Shown: positions 1 through 7,181 of the stretch, in pieces | Layout: each line of letters opens with the position of its first letter | Numbering within the stretch: position 1 is the first letter of the stretch | NCBI GenBank assembly: GCA_028868455.1 | Contig: JAGWUK010000138.1 | Location: 1 to 7,485, forward strand | From: Burkholderiales bacterium | GTDB lineage: Bacteria > Pseudomonadota > Gammaproteobacteria > Burkholderiales > Burkholderiaceae_D | Reading direction: 5' to 3' | Length of the DNA: 7,485 nucleotides | Position numbers and translations under genes: made by a program | Notes under the pieces: generated by a model | Seen by the model: only the letters and a program-made list of their open reading frames with translations | Told to the model about the DNA's origin: nothing | Database searches by the model: none

Positions 1-1
1 C

Positions 2-1753
2 GATGTTGAATTAGCGATCGTCACCGATAAAGATGCAGACGGTCTCGAGGTAATACGTCATTCGACTGCGCACTTACTTGCTTATGCTGTAAAGGAGTTA
101 TATCCAGACGCACAGGTGACGATCGGTCCAGTGATTGAAAACGGTTTTTACTACGACTTCTCATATAAGCGTCCGTTTACCCCTGACGATCTGGTTGCGA
201 TCGAAAAGAAAATGGCTGAGTTAGCGAAAAAAGATGAGCAGGTGGTGCGTAAGGTCTTGCCCCGCGATGAGGCTGTCGCCTACTTTAAATCGATTAACGA
301 GACATACAAGGCAGAAATCATTGAGTCGATTCCTGCTGATCAGGATGTGTCCTTGTATACAGAGGGCAGCTTTACCGATTTATGTCGCGGCCCCCATGTG
401 CCTTCGACAGGAAAGCTGAAAGTATTCAAGCTGATGAAGCTGGCGGGCGCTTATTGGCGTGGTGACTCGAAGAACGAAATGCTGCAGCGTATCTACGGTA
501 CCGCGTTCGCGAAGAAGGAAGATCAAGAGCAATATTTGCATATGCTGGAAGAGGCAGAAAAGCGCGATCACCGTAAATTGGGTAAGGCGCTTGATTTATT
601 TCATTTTCAGGATGAGGCGCCTGGTTTGGTATTTTGGCATGCCAAAGGTTGGACTATCTGGCAGCAGGTTGAGCAGTACATGCGCAAGGTCTATCAGGAG
701 TGCGGTTATCAGGAAGTAAAAGGGCCGCAGATTCTTGATAGTAGTTTGTGGGGTAAGACTGGCCATTGGGATAATTACAAAGACAATATGTTTATTACTG
801 AGTCGGAAAATCGTTCATATGCCTTGAAACCAATGAATTGCCCGGGTCATGTGCAGATTTTTAACTCTGGCATGAAGAGTTATCGTGATTTGCCACTGCG
901 TTTCGGTGAATTCGGTCAATGTCATCGCAACGAACCCTCTGGTGCTTTACACGGCATCATGCGTGTGCGCGGTTTTACACAAGACGATGGGCATATTTTC
1001 TGCACAGAAGAACAGATTCAGTCCGAAGTGATTGCTTTCCATCCGCAGGCGATGAAAGTGTATAAAGATTTTGGTTTTGAACACATTCAAGTCAAGTTGG
1101 CTTTGCGTCCGGATAATCGCATTGGTAGTGATGAGGTTTGGGATACCGCGGAAGAGACGCTGCGTGCCGGTTTGCGTGCCTGCGGCGTCACTGAGTGGGA
1201 AGAGTTGCCTGGTGAGGGGGCATTTTATGGGCCGAAAATTGAATATCATTTGAAAGATAGCCTCGGCCGCCCTTGGCAGGTGGGTACGATGCAGGTTGAC
1301 TTCTTTATGCCGGGCCGTCTTGGTGCAGAGTACGTGGCGGACGATAACAGTCGCAAGGTCCCTGTGATGCTGCATCGGGCAATTGTTGGTTCGCTGGAAC
1401 GCTTTATTGGCATGTTGATAGAAAACCATGCGGGTGCCATGCCATTGTGGCTGTCCCCATTGCAAGTTTCGGTGCTGAATATTTCTGAATCGCAAGCGGA
1501 ATATGCGCAACATGTTGCAGAAATCCTGAAGAAACAAGGATTTAGAGTTAATACTGATTTGCGCAATGAGAAAATAACCTATAAAATACGCGAGCATTCC
1601 ATACAAAAAATGCCTTATATCATTGTTGTTGGTGATAAAGAGCGGGATGCAAACACAGTGGCTGTGCGTACGCGTGGCAATCTGGATCTGGGGGTAATGC
1701 CTCTGGACACCTTCATTACCCGTTTGCAAAACGAGGTAGCAACTAAGGTTTAA
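2..1753 (+). CDS. thrS: Threonyl-tRNA synthetase (ThrRS), 5'-truncated by the window edge
   Basis: Class II synthetase that activates threonine and charges tRNA-Thr in the cytoplasm; it also hydrolyses mischarged Ser-tRNA-Thr. The reading frame is open from base 2, and 583 residues are visible. Comparison with E. coli ThrRS (642 aa) suggests about 53 residues, most of the N-terminal TGS domain, lie upstream. The GTG at 116 is internal, because family-typical sequence ([17 protein letters not shown]) precedes it. In window numbering, the editing-site metal ligands are H20/H24 (HSTAH) and C128/H132 (CRGPH). The catalytic zinc ligands are C280 (MNCPGH), H331 (DDGHIF) and H458 ([13 protein letters not shown], motif 3). 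Motif 2 is around residues 300-320 ([14 protein letters not shown]). The anticodon-binding domain runs from about residue 482 to the end. All key residues are intact. The identification is secure; only the start is missing. Confidence 0.98.
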   Translation, partial: DVELAIVTDKDADGLEVIRHSTAHLLAYAVKELYPDAQVTIGPVIENGFYYDFSYKRPFTPDDLVAIEKKMAELAKKDEQVVRKVLPRDEAVAYFKSINETYKAEIIESIPADQDVSLYTEGSFTDLCRGPHVPSTGKLKVFKLMKLAGAYWRGDSKNEMLQRIYGTAFAKKEDQEQYLHMLEEAEKRDHRKLGKALDLFHFQDEAPGLVFWHAKGWTIWQQVEQYMRKVYQECGYQEVKGPQILDSSLWGKTGHWDNYKDNMFITESENRSYALKPMNCPGHVQIFNSGMKSYRDLPLRFGEFGQCHRNEPSGALHGIMRVRGFTQDDGHIFCTEEQIQSEVIAFHPQAMKVYKDFGFEHIQVKLALRPDNRIGSDEVWDTAEETLRAGLRACGVTEWEELPGEGAFYGPKIEYHLKDSLGRPWQVGTMQVDFFMPGRLGAEYVADDNSRKVPVMLHRAIVGSLERFIGMLIENHAGAMPLWLSPLQVSVLNISESQAEYAQHVAEILKKQGFRVNTDLRNEKITYKIREHSIQKMPYIIVVGDKERDANTVAVRTRGNLDLGVMPLDTFITRLQNEVATKV

Positions 1754-1812
1754 CAGATCAGCTCAGCGATCTTGCGAAAGCGGGATAGCACGGTGAAGAT
1801 TTTATTTTTTTA

Positions 1813-1819
1813 AAGGAAA
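1813..1819 (+). promoter_or_regulatory. Ribosome binding site that places the infC start at ATA 1825
   Basis: AAGGAAA at 1813-1819 is the only good purine-rich match to the 16S rRNA 3' end near the infC N-terminus. From AAGGA (ending 1817) to ATA 1825 there are 7 bases, an ideal gap. No ATG, GTG or TTG lies in frame at a suitable distance: the first in-frame GTG (1876) would remove about 17 residues, including the conserved RINGE motif. A second non-canonical option, ATT at 1804 behind GGTGAAG (1792-1798), is weaker because it adds residues not typical of the family. Confidence 0.75.
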
Positions 1820-1824
1820 CTGCA

Positions 1825-2346
1825 ATAGCTACCGAAAGAACACATCGTATCAACGGTGAAGTTACCGCGCCTGAAGTGCGCTTGTCTGGCGTTGATAACG
1901 AACCTCTGGGAATCGTTAAACTGAGTGAGGCTTTTCGCTTGGCCGAAGAGGCTAATGTAGACTTGGTTGAAATTGCGCCGACCGCGCAACCGCCAGTCTG
2001 CCGTTTAATGGATTACGGTAAGTTCAAGTATCAGGAGCAAAAGAAAGCTCACGAAGCCAAATTGAAGCAAAAGGTCATTTTGGTCAAGGAAGTGAAGTTT
2101 CGACCTGGTACGGATGATGGTGATTACAATATTAAGCTTCGTAATCTGACCAAGTTTTTGGATGATGGCGATAAAACCAAAATCACCTTACGTTTCCGTG
2201 GGCGTGAAATGGCGCATCAGGAAATCGGTATGCGCATGTTGGAACGGTTAAAGCAGGATTTAGAAGCTTACGGCCAGGTAGAGCAGTTTCCAAAGATGGA
2301 AGGTCGCCAGATGGTAATGATATTGGCACCGAAAAAGAAAAAGTAA
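1825..2346 (+). CDS. infC: Translation initiation factor IF-3, rare ATA start
   Basis: IF3 binds the 30S subunit, blocks premature 50S joining and rejects initiation complexes with a wrong start codon or tRNA. From ATA 1825 the protein is 173 residues, a normal length. The N-terminal domain (about 7-77) opens with HRINGE and contains the [19 protein letters not shown] signature. A lysine-rich linker helix leads to the C-terminal domain (about 85-170), with [15 protein letters not shown] and the end [12 protein letters not shown] was chosen over the track-style GTG 1876 because RINGE and the SD sequence lie upstream of that GTG. In E. coli infC starts with AUU, and IF3 represses its own mRNA by rejecting that codon; an AUA start should permit the same autoregulation here (inference). 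The gene lies 71 bases after thrS with no evident terminator, so read-through from thrS is plausible. Identity is certain; the exact start is likely but not proven. Confidence 0.95.
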   Translation: MATERTHRINGEVTAPEVRLSGVDNEPLGIVKLSEAFRLAEEANVDLVEIAPTAQPPVCRLMDYGKFKYQEQKKAHEAKLKQKVILVKEVKFRPGTDDGDYNIKLRNLTKFLDDGDKTKITLRFRGREMAHQEIGMRMLERLKQDLEAYGQVEQFPKMEGRQMVMILAPKKKK

Positions 2347-2399
2347 TTTTTGATATAAGCAAAGAATTTGCTGCATTCATTTTTGTGGATACAGCAAGA

Positions 2400-2427
2400 T
2401 TTACTCTAATGAGTAGATCACTATAAG
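2400..2427 (+). promoter_or_regulatory. Weak sigma-70-like promoter candidate ahead of rpmI
   Basis: TTTACT at 2400-2405 matches the -35 consensus at four of six bases. TATAAG at 2422-2427 matches the -10 consensus at five of six. The spacer is 16 bases. Transcription would start near 2434, giving an 80-base leader to rpmI. A second, poorer pairing is TTGTGG (2383-2388) with TCTAAT (2405-2410). The region is AT-rich, so such matches can arise by chance, and the boxes overlap the two hairpins described for this gap. Confidence 0.25.
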
Positions 2428-2483
2428 TGAGAAGTAGGCATCCAAGAGTAGCGATCGTTGCTGCCACCTACCATCATATAAAA

Positions 2484-2513
2484 TTGGAGCTGTCGTAAAA
2501 GACAGATAGTACT
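2484..2513 (+). promoter_or_regulatory. rpmI ribosome binding site followed by a small hairpin
   Basis: TTGGAG (2484-2489) is the only good Shine-Dalgarno match before rpmI, but it lies 24 bases from the ATG, which is too far for normal use. Directly after it, CTGTC (2490-2494) and GACAG (2501-2505) can pair around a GTAAAA loop. Folding these 16 bases away leaves 8 bases between the SD and the ATG, which is optimal. The sequence shows the arrangement; that the hairpin brings the SD into register is inference. Confidence 0.5.
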
Positions 2514-2711
2514 ATGCCAAAAATGAAGACGAAAAGCAGCGCAAAAAAGCGCTTTCGCGTCCGTCCAGGTGGTACCGTTAAACGCGGTCAGGCTTTCAAA
2601 CGTCACATTCTGACCAAGAAAACGACCAAAAACAAACGTCAATTGCGCGGTGCTGTCGGTGTTCATGACACCAACATGGTATCCGTTATGCGCATGATGC
2701 CAACAGCCTAA
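2514..2711 (+). CDS. rpmI: 50S ribosomal protein L35 (bL35)
   Basis: Small, very basic protein of the large ribosomal subunit, 65 residues, exactly the usual bL35 length. It begins with the family signature [13 protein letters not shown] and continues with [10 protein letters not shown] and [11 protein letters not shown], ending MMPTA. Lysine and arginine dominate, as expected for an rRNA-binding protein. It sits between infC and rplT, the common bacterial order. ATG 2514 is the only sensible start, since the N-terminal motif begins right after it, although the SD is unusually distant (see the ribosome binding site entry). The stop is followed by a 28-base gap to rplT, so the two genes are surely cotranscribed. 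Regulation probably acts through the structured leader upstream, as for L20 repression of this gene pair in other bacteria. Confidence 0.97.
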   Translation: MPKMKTKSSAKKRFRVRPGGTVKRGQAFKRHILTKKTTKNKRQLRGAVGVHDTNMVSVMRMMPTA

Positions 2712-2739
2712 CCTCATACTCATTATTTAAGGAGTTATT

Positions 2740-3099
2740 ATGCCTAGAGTAAAACGTGGGGTTACAGCTCGTGCCCGTCATAAAAAAGTACTGAACCTTG
2801 CTAAAGGTTATCGTGGTCGTCGCAGTAAAGTATTCCGTATCGCCAAGCAAGCAGTTATGCGCGCTGGTCAATACGCGTATCGTGATCGCCGCAACAAGAA
2901 GCGTGTATTCCGCGCACTGTGGATTACTCGTATCAATGCAGCAACACGTCAGCATGGTATGACATACAGTGTTTTCATGAACGGCTTGAAAAAAGCTTCT
3001 ATTGAACTCGACCGTAAAGTACTGGCAGACATGGCTGTGATGGACAAACCAGCATTTGCTGCGATTGTTAATCAAGTTAAAGCCAACCTGGCTGCGTAA
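2740..3099 (+). CDS. rplT: 50S ribosomal protein L20 (bL20)
   Basis: L20 binds 23S rRNA early and is needed for assembly of the 50S subunit; in several bacteria it also represses its own operon. The 119-residue product has the normal length (E. coli 117 after Met removal). The basic N-terminal extension ([17 protein letters not shown]) threads into rRNA. The globular part starts around residue 60 and includes [20 protein letters not shown] and [21 protein letters not shown] strong AAGGAG (2729-2734), 5 bases before the ATG, supports the start and suggests much better ribosome loading than for rpmI, unless translation of the two genes is coupled. A clear intrinsic terminator lies about 50 bases after the stop, making this the last gene of the infC-rpmI-rplT part of the cluster. 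Confidence 0.98.
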   Translation: MPRVKRGVTARARHKKVLNLAKGYRGRRSKVFRIAKQAVMRAGQYAYRDRRNKKRVFRALWITRINAATRQHGMTYSVFMNGLKKASIELDRKVLADMAVMDKPAFAAIVNQVKANLAA

Positions 3100-3149
3100 T
3101 TAGTAATTTGTAGTCGCTTGCGGTTTGCTAAACAGATCGCATTATCAAG

Positions 3150-3186
3150 CGGGGCAGAGGTTGATTCCTATGCCCCGTTTTGTTTT
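3150..3186 (+). terminator. Intrinsic terminator between rplT and pheS
   Basis: CGGGGCA (3150-3156) pairs with TGCCCCG (3171-3177), seven consecutive pairs, mostly G-C. After one G-A mismatch, AGG (3158-3160) pairs with CCT (3167-3169) around a TTGATT loop. The stem is followed at once by TTTTGTTTT (3178-3186). This is a textbook rho-independent terminator for + strand transcription. It should end or reduce transcripts leaving rplT. pheST would then need its own promoter or partial read-through, as at the E. coli attenuator located between the same two genes. Confidence 0.92.
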
Positions 3187-3226
3187 CAGCTCATAATTTC
3201 AGCTTCTATGTAAGCGGGAACATCGC

Positions 3227-4243
3227 ATGAACCCATTAGATCAAATCGTCAGCCAGGCCTGCGCTGATTTTCTTGCGGCAGAAGATGCTGCAGCACTGGA
3301 AAATGCCAAAGCTTTATACCTTGGCAAAAGCGGCCAGATAACCGAACAGATGAAAAGTCTGGGAAAATTAACACCGGAAGAGCGTAAGGTGCAAGGCGCG
3401 ATTATTAATGCAGCTAAAGTGCAAATTGAAACTGCGCTGACTGAGCGCCGTGAAGCGCTGGCAAATGCACAATTGCAGGCACGTCTAAACGCCGAAGCGA
3501 TCGATGTCAGTCTGCCTGGACGTGGCCGCGGAGTTGGCGGTATCCATCCAGTGATGCGCACTTGGCAACGGGTTGAGGAAATTTTCCGTTCCATTGGTTT
3601 CGATGTGGCAGATGGGCCTGAAATCGAAACTGACTGGACCAACTTCACCGCATTGAACAGCCCAGAGAATCATCCTGCGCGCTCAATGCAAGACACTTTC
3701 TATGTAGATGGCAGCGATAGCCAGGGAAAACAGTTATTGCTGCGCACGCACACCAGCCCTATGCAGGTTCGCTATGCGCGCATGAACAAACCACCGATTA
3801 AAGTCATCGCTCCAGGCCGTACTTATCGAGTCGATAGCGACGCGACGCATTCGCCGATGTTTCATCAAGTCGAAGGTCTTTGGATCGCAGAGGATATAAG
3901 CTTTGCCGATTTGAAGGGCGTGTACCTGAATTTTGTAAAAGCGTTTTTTGAAACCGACGATTTGCAAGTGCGCTTCCGTCCCTCTTATTTTCCGTTTACT
4001 GAGCCGTCCGCTGAGATTGATATTGCGTTCGGCAGCGGCCCACTTAAAGGGCGCTGGCTGGAAGTGTCTGGCTCCGGTCAGGTGCATCCGTCAGTGGTGC
4101 GCAATATGGGTCTCGATCCGGAAAAGTACATTGGTTTTGCGTTCGGCTCTGGCCTTGAGCGCTTGACTATGCTGCGTTATGGCGTCAACGATTTACGCCT
4201 GTTCTATGAAGGTGATTTACGCTTCTTAAAGCAGTTCAATTAA
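3227..4243 (+). CDS. pheS: Phenylalanyl-tRNA synthetase alpha subunit
   Basis: Catalytic subunit of the (alpha-beta)2 PheRS; it forms Phe-AMP and transfers Phe to tRNA-Phe. The 338 residues compare with 327 in E. coli. Residues 1-90 form the N-terminal coiled-coil arm that contacts tRNA. The class II core follows: motif 1 about 105-125 ([16 protein letters not shown]), motif 2 about 173-201 (RTHTSPMQ to APGRTYR), FHQVEG at 212-217, [13 protein letters not shown] at 251-263, and motif 3 about 303-316 ([14 protein letters not shown]). A305 in GFAFG corresponds to E. coli Ala294, the residue that sets the size of the Phe pocket, so normal specificity is expected. GGGA (3216-3219), 7 bases before ATG 3227, supports the start. 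I see no convincing sigma-70 promoter in the 40 bases between the terminator and this gene. pheT follows after 51 bases. Confidence 0.98.
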   Translation: MNPLDQIVSQACADFLAAEDAAALENAKALYLGKSGQITEQMKSLGKLTPEERKVQGAIINAAKVQIETALTERREALANAQLQARLNAEAIDVSLPGRGRGVGGIHPVMRTWQRVEEIFRSIGFDVADGPEIETDWTNFTALNSPENHPARSMQDTFYVDGSDSQGKQLLLRTHTSPMQVRYARMNKPPIKVIAPGRTYRVDSDATHSPMFHQVEGLWIAEDISFADLKGVYLNFVKAFFETDDLQVRFRPSYFPFTEPSAEIDIAFGSGPLKGRWLEVSGSGQVHPSVVRNMGLDPEKYIGFAFGSGLERLTMLRYGVNDLRLFYEGDLRFLKQFN

Positions 4244-4294
4244 TTTTTTTGAGCGAAATTAGCGCTCAGAACCCCCAAATGAGACGGTTGAATT

Positions 4295-6718
4295 ATGCAA
4301 TTTTCTGAAAACTGGCTACGCACCATGGTTGATCCGAAGATGACTTCGGATGAGTTATCCCATTTATTGACCATGTCTGGTTTGGAAGTCGAAGACGTGG
4401 AGCCTGTTGCTCCACCATTTAGTAATGTCGTGGTCGCCGAAATCCGCGAAATTGCCAAGCACCCAGATGCAGACAGGCTCAACGTCTGTCAGGTAGATGT
4501 CGGCACTGGTACGTTGTTGAACATCGTTTGCGGTGCTCCGAATGTGCGTGTCGGCATGCGCGTTCCATGCGCAATGGCGGGCGCAGTCCTGCCACCGGGC
4601 GCAGATGGTAAACCGTTTGAAATCAAAGTTGGTAAATTGCGCGGCGTTGAGTCGCAAGGCATGCTTTGTTCGGCGCGCGAACTGAAGTTGTCGGAAGATC
4701 ATGGCGGTTTGATGGACTTGCCATCAGATGCGCCTGTCGGCCAGAATTTCCGTGATTATTACGAGCTCAACGATCTGAAATTCACGATCAAACTGACGCC
4801 GAATAAGGCAGATTGTTTGTCAGTGTTGGGTGTGGCTCGCGAAGTCTCAGCGTTAACTGGCACACCGATGCATTTGCCTACCACCAAAGCTTTGGCGGTC
4901 ACATTAAATGAAAAATTGCCAGTCAAAGTTTCTGCGCCGGATTTATGTGGACGTTTTTGTGGTCGCGTTATTCGCGGTGTCAATGCAAAAGCACCGACTC
5001 CGGAATGGATGAAACAGCGCCTTGAGCGCAGTGGTCAGCGGCCGATTTCGGCGCTGGTCGATATTTCCAACTATGTGATGCTTGAGCTTGGTCGTCCTTC
5101 GCACGTATTCGATCTTGATAAAATTCATGGCGGTCTCAACGTGCGCTGGGGTAAAGCAGGCGAAACGTTGAAGCTTTTGAACGGAAGCACCGTTGAGATT
5201 GATGATTGGATAGGCGTAATTTCCGACGATAAGGAAATCGAATCACTGGCCGGCATCATGGGGGGCGATTCGACCGCAGTAACGCTGGAAACGCAGAATA
5301 TATATTTGGAAGCAGCGTTCTGGTGGCCAAATGCAATTCAAGGCAGGTCACGCCGCTTTAATTTCTCTACCGATGCTGCACACCGTTTTGAGCGCGGCGT
5401 CGATTTCGAAAGTATCGTCGAGCATATTGAGCGCATCAGTGCGCTGATCGTGGAAATTTGCGGTGGCGAACAAGTACAACTCGGTCCTGTCGACGACCAC
5501 ATTATCAATTTACCGCTGCGTTTGCCAGTCAGGCTGCGTACCGCGCGTGCGCAGAAAGTGATAGGCGTGCCGCTTACAGATGCAATGATTGGCGATATTT
5601 TCACGCGCCTGAATTTGCCATTCACGCATCAGGATGGCGAATTTCTGGTAACCCCCCCATCGTATCGTTTCGACATAGAAATCGAAGAAGATCTGATCGA
5701 GGAAGTCGCGCGCGTTTATGGCTTCGAAAATATCCCGGCATTACCGCCGATTTCCGCCAGCGCGATGTTAATCGCGCCGGAAAACCATCGTTCGCTGTTT
5801 GCGATTCGACGCCTGATCGCCGATCAGGATTATCAGGAAGTTGTCAATTACAGCTTTGTCGAAGATGCATGGGAAAACGATTTTTCCGGAAATAAGAGCC
5901 CAGTCAAAGTCATCAATCCTATCGCTAGCCAGATGGGGGTGATGCGCACCAATCTCATCGGCAGTCTGATCGCTAATACGCGCTACAACCTTAACCGCAA
6001 AATCGGTCGCGTACGCATTTTTGAGATCGGCGCTGTGTATTTGCGCGATGCGAGTGTACAAGACGGTCCTTTGAGTGTGGCCGGATACAATCAGCCGAAA
6101 CATTTGGCGGCGCTGGCTTATGGCTCCGTTGCTGAAGAGCAATGGGGATTAGCGACGCGGAATGTCGATTTTTTTGATGTGAAAGCGGATCTGGAGGCTT
6201 TATTTGCACCGAAGGTGCTGCGTTTTCTTAAAGCTGAACATGTAGCCTTGCATCCTGGCCGTAGCGCGTGTGTGGAATGTGATGGCAAAGGAATTGGCTT
6301 CATTGGTGAGTTGCATCCGCGTTTGCAACAGAAATACGATTTGCCGTTAGCGCCGATAGTATTCGAAGTTGACGTGGCTGCTTTGCAAGAAGTGAAAATT
6401 CCGGTCTATCATGAAATTTCTAAATTTCAAGCGGTTACCCGTGATTTGGCACTGGTTGTCAAACAGGATTTGCCAGCACAGGATTTACTGGACATTTTCG
6501 CCAATGAAACACGTAGTAACGAAGTGTGTAAAATCGTGCAAGCGATTGTTTTATTTGATGAATATCGCGGCAAAGGACTGAGCTCCGACGAGAAAAGCCT
6601 TGCTTTCCGGTTTAGCTTGCAAGATACTCAAAACACCTTGCAAGATGATCGTGTTGATGCTGCGATGGCTGTTTTCTTAGATGTGGCAATGCAAAGTTTT
6701 GCGGCTAGATTACGTTGA
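4295..6718 (+). CDS. pheT: Phenylalanyl-tRNA synthetase beta subunit
   Basis: Partner of PheS; it recognises tRNA-Phe and edits Tyr-tRNA-Phe. The 807 residues compare with 795 in E. coli. Domain order: an EMAPII-like tRNA-binding OB fold at about 40-150 ([31 protein letters not shown]); the B3/B4 editing domain at about 212-390; B5 at about 405-480 ([18 protein letters not shown]); a catalytic-like core without active-site function at about 485-690; and the C-terminal FDX-ACB anticodon-binding domain at about 705-807 ([36 protein letters not shown]). Likely editing-pocket residues by motif are H270 (RPSHVFD), E339 (YLEAAFW) and T359 ([11 protein letters not shown]). All domains are complete. 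The Shine-Dalgarno match before ATG 4295 is poor (GAGACGG at 4281-4287), so translation may depend on pheS. The N-terminal MQFSENWLR is family-typical, so the start is secure. Confidence 0.98.
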   Translation: MQFSENWLRTMVDPKMTSDELSHLLTMSGLEVEDVEPVAPPFSNVVVAEIREIAKHPDADRLNVCQVDVGTGTLLNIVCGAPNVRVGMRVPCAMAGAVLPPGADGKPFEIKVGKLRGVESQGMLCSARELKLSEDHGGLMDLPSDAPVGQNFRDYYELNDLKFTIKLTPNKADCLSVLGVAREVSALTGTPMHLPTTKALAVTLNEKLPVKVSAPDLCGRFCGRVIRGVNAKAPTPEWMKQRLERSGQRPISALVDISNYVMLELGRPSHVFDLDKIHGGLNVRWGKAGETLKLLNGSTVEIDDWIGVISDDKEIESLAGIMGGDSTAVTLETQNIYLEAAFWWPNAIQGRSRRFNFSTDAAHRFERGVDFESIVEHIERISALIVEICGGEQVQLGPVDDHIINLPLRLPVRLRTARAQKVIGVPLTDAMIGDIFTRLNLPFTHQDGEFLVTPPSYRFDIEIEEDLIEEVARVYGFENIPALPPISASAMLIAPENHRSLFAIRRLIADQDYQEVVNYSFVEDAWENDFSGNKSPVKVINPIASQMGVMRTNLIGSLIANTRYNLNRKIGRVRIFEIGAVYLRDASVQDGPLSVAGYNQPKHLAALAYGSVAEEQWGLATRNVDFFDVKADLEALFAPKVLRFLKAEHVALHPGRSACVECDGKGIGFIGELHPRLQQKYDLPLAPIVFEVDVAALQEVKIPVYHEISKFQAVTRDLALVVKQDLPAQDLLDIFANETRSNEVCKIVQAIVLFDEYRGKGLSSDEKSLAFRFSLQDTQNTLQDDRVDAAMAVFLDVAMQSFAARLR

Positions 6719-6753
6719 GATTATGTACGTCTTTCTGATTTGAAGAGATAAAT

Positions 6754-7173
6754 TTGATAATGAATGATGTAAATTCCGCCGAATTTCAATCGGTGCTGGA
6801 TGCTGATTTGAATCGAGCAATGTTGGAGGCGAGGGCTCGTTCTCAGGCAGAAAAAGACTTGCCTACCTTGACTAAAGCGGAGCTTGCCGAATTATTGTTT
6901 GAGCAGGTTGGGTTGAATAAACGCGAAGCTAAGGATATGGTGGAAACGTTTTTTTATGAAATCCGCGATGCTCTGGAGCGTGGTGAGGCTGTTAAATTAT
7001 CAGGTTTTGGGAATTTTCAATTGCGTGATAAGCCTCAACGTCCTGGGCGAAATCCCAAAACTGGAGAGGAAATTCCGATCACTGCACGAAGGGTCGTCAC
7101 CTTTCATGCGAGTCAAAAATTAAAAGGGATGGTTGATGATCTGAGTAATCAACCATTTGCTCATCTTGCTTGA
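6754..7173 (+). CDS. ihfA: Integration host factor subunit alpha, extended N-terminus
   Basis: IHF alpha pairs with IHF beta (ihfB, not in this window) to bind specific sites and bend DNA sharply, acting in transcription, replication and recombination. The core [24 protein letters not shown] through [33 protein letters not shown] is a full DNABII fold, including the beta-arm GRNPKTGE with the DNA-intercalating proline. Before the core lies a helical, charged extension of about 35 residues absent from E. coli IhfA (99 aa). I recall similar extensions in Burkholderiales. Two in-frame starts compete: TTG 6754 (139 aa), 6 bases after AAGAG (6743-6747), and ATG 6760 (137 aa), 12 bases after it. 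ATG gives MNDVNSAEF and is my preference on codon strength; TTG has the better SD gap. pheT ends 35 bases before TTG, so cotranscription with pheST is likely, as in E. coli. Confidence 0.96.
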   Translation: MIMNDVNSAEFQSVLDADLNRAMLEARARSQAEKDLPTLTKAELAELLFEQVGLNKREAKDMVETFFYEIRDALERGEAVKLSGFGNFQLRDKPQRPGRNPKTGEEIPITARRVVTFHASQKLKGMVDDLSNQPFAHLA

Positions 7174-7181
7174 GAGATATT

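Larger units (their letters stand above)
2347..2513 (+). promoter_or_regulatory. Structured leader upstream of rpmI, candidate L20 autoregulatory region
   Basis: This 167-base gap is longer than expected inside a ribosomal-protein operon and is rich in complementary segments. I see these stems: 2358-2363 with 2367-2372; an alternative using 2368-2373 with 2392-2397; 2400-2406 with 2411-2417 (7 pairs, one G-U); 2418-2422 with 2426-2430; an irregular stem 2434-2438/2467-2471 enclosing 2447-2452/2457-2462; and 2490-2494 with 2501-2505. In E. coli and Bacillus, L20 represses rpmI-rplT translation or transcription through leader RNA at this position. The position and fold potential fit that role, but I cannot show an L20-binding motif, so the function is inference. 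Confidence 0.45.

Noticed and set aside
947..1729. A 260-residue open frame on the minus strand inside thrS
   Set aside because: It lies entirely antisense to a strongly conserved gene, has no recognisable domain or good ribosome binding site, and its length follows from codon bias in thrS.
1755..1772. Paired GATC sites in the thrS-infC gap as a regulatory palindrome
   Set aside because: Only the outer four bases are symmetric; the inner bases do not pair well enough to call a site.
2336..2350. AAAAAGTAATTTTT at the infC end as a terminator
   Set aside because: The stem would be only A-T pairs with no G-C content, too weak to stop transcription.
2686..3075. Minus-strand open frame of 129 residues across rplT
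   Set aside because: Antisense shadow of a highly conserved ribosomal protein gene, with a cysteine- and histidine-rich translation typical of a reversed basic protein.
3192..3197. CATAAT as a -10 box for a pheS promoter
   Set aside because: No acceptable -35 box is present 15-19 bases upstream, and there is no extended -10 TG.
3118..3213. TTG-started frame through the rplT-pheS gap as a pheM-like leader peptide
   Set aside because: No Shine-Dalgarno match precedes the TTG, Phe codons are few and scattered, and the frame runs through the terminator rather than ending before it.
4244..4268. T-run plus hairpin after pheS as a terminator
   Set aside because: The T-run precedes the stem on the + strand, and there is no A-run before it to serve the minus strand, so it fits a terminator in neither direction.
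5458..5895. Alternative-frame open frame of 145 residues in pheT
   Set aside because: It overlaps the conserved B5 and core region in another frame, and its arginine-rich composition has no family features.
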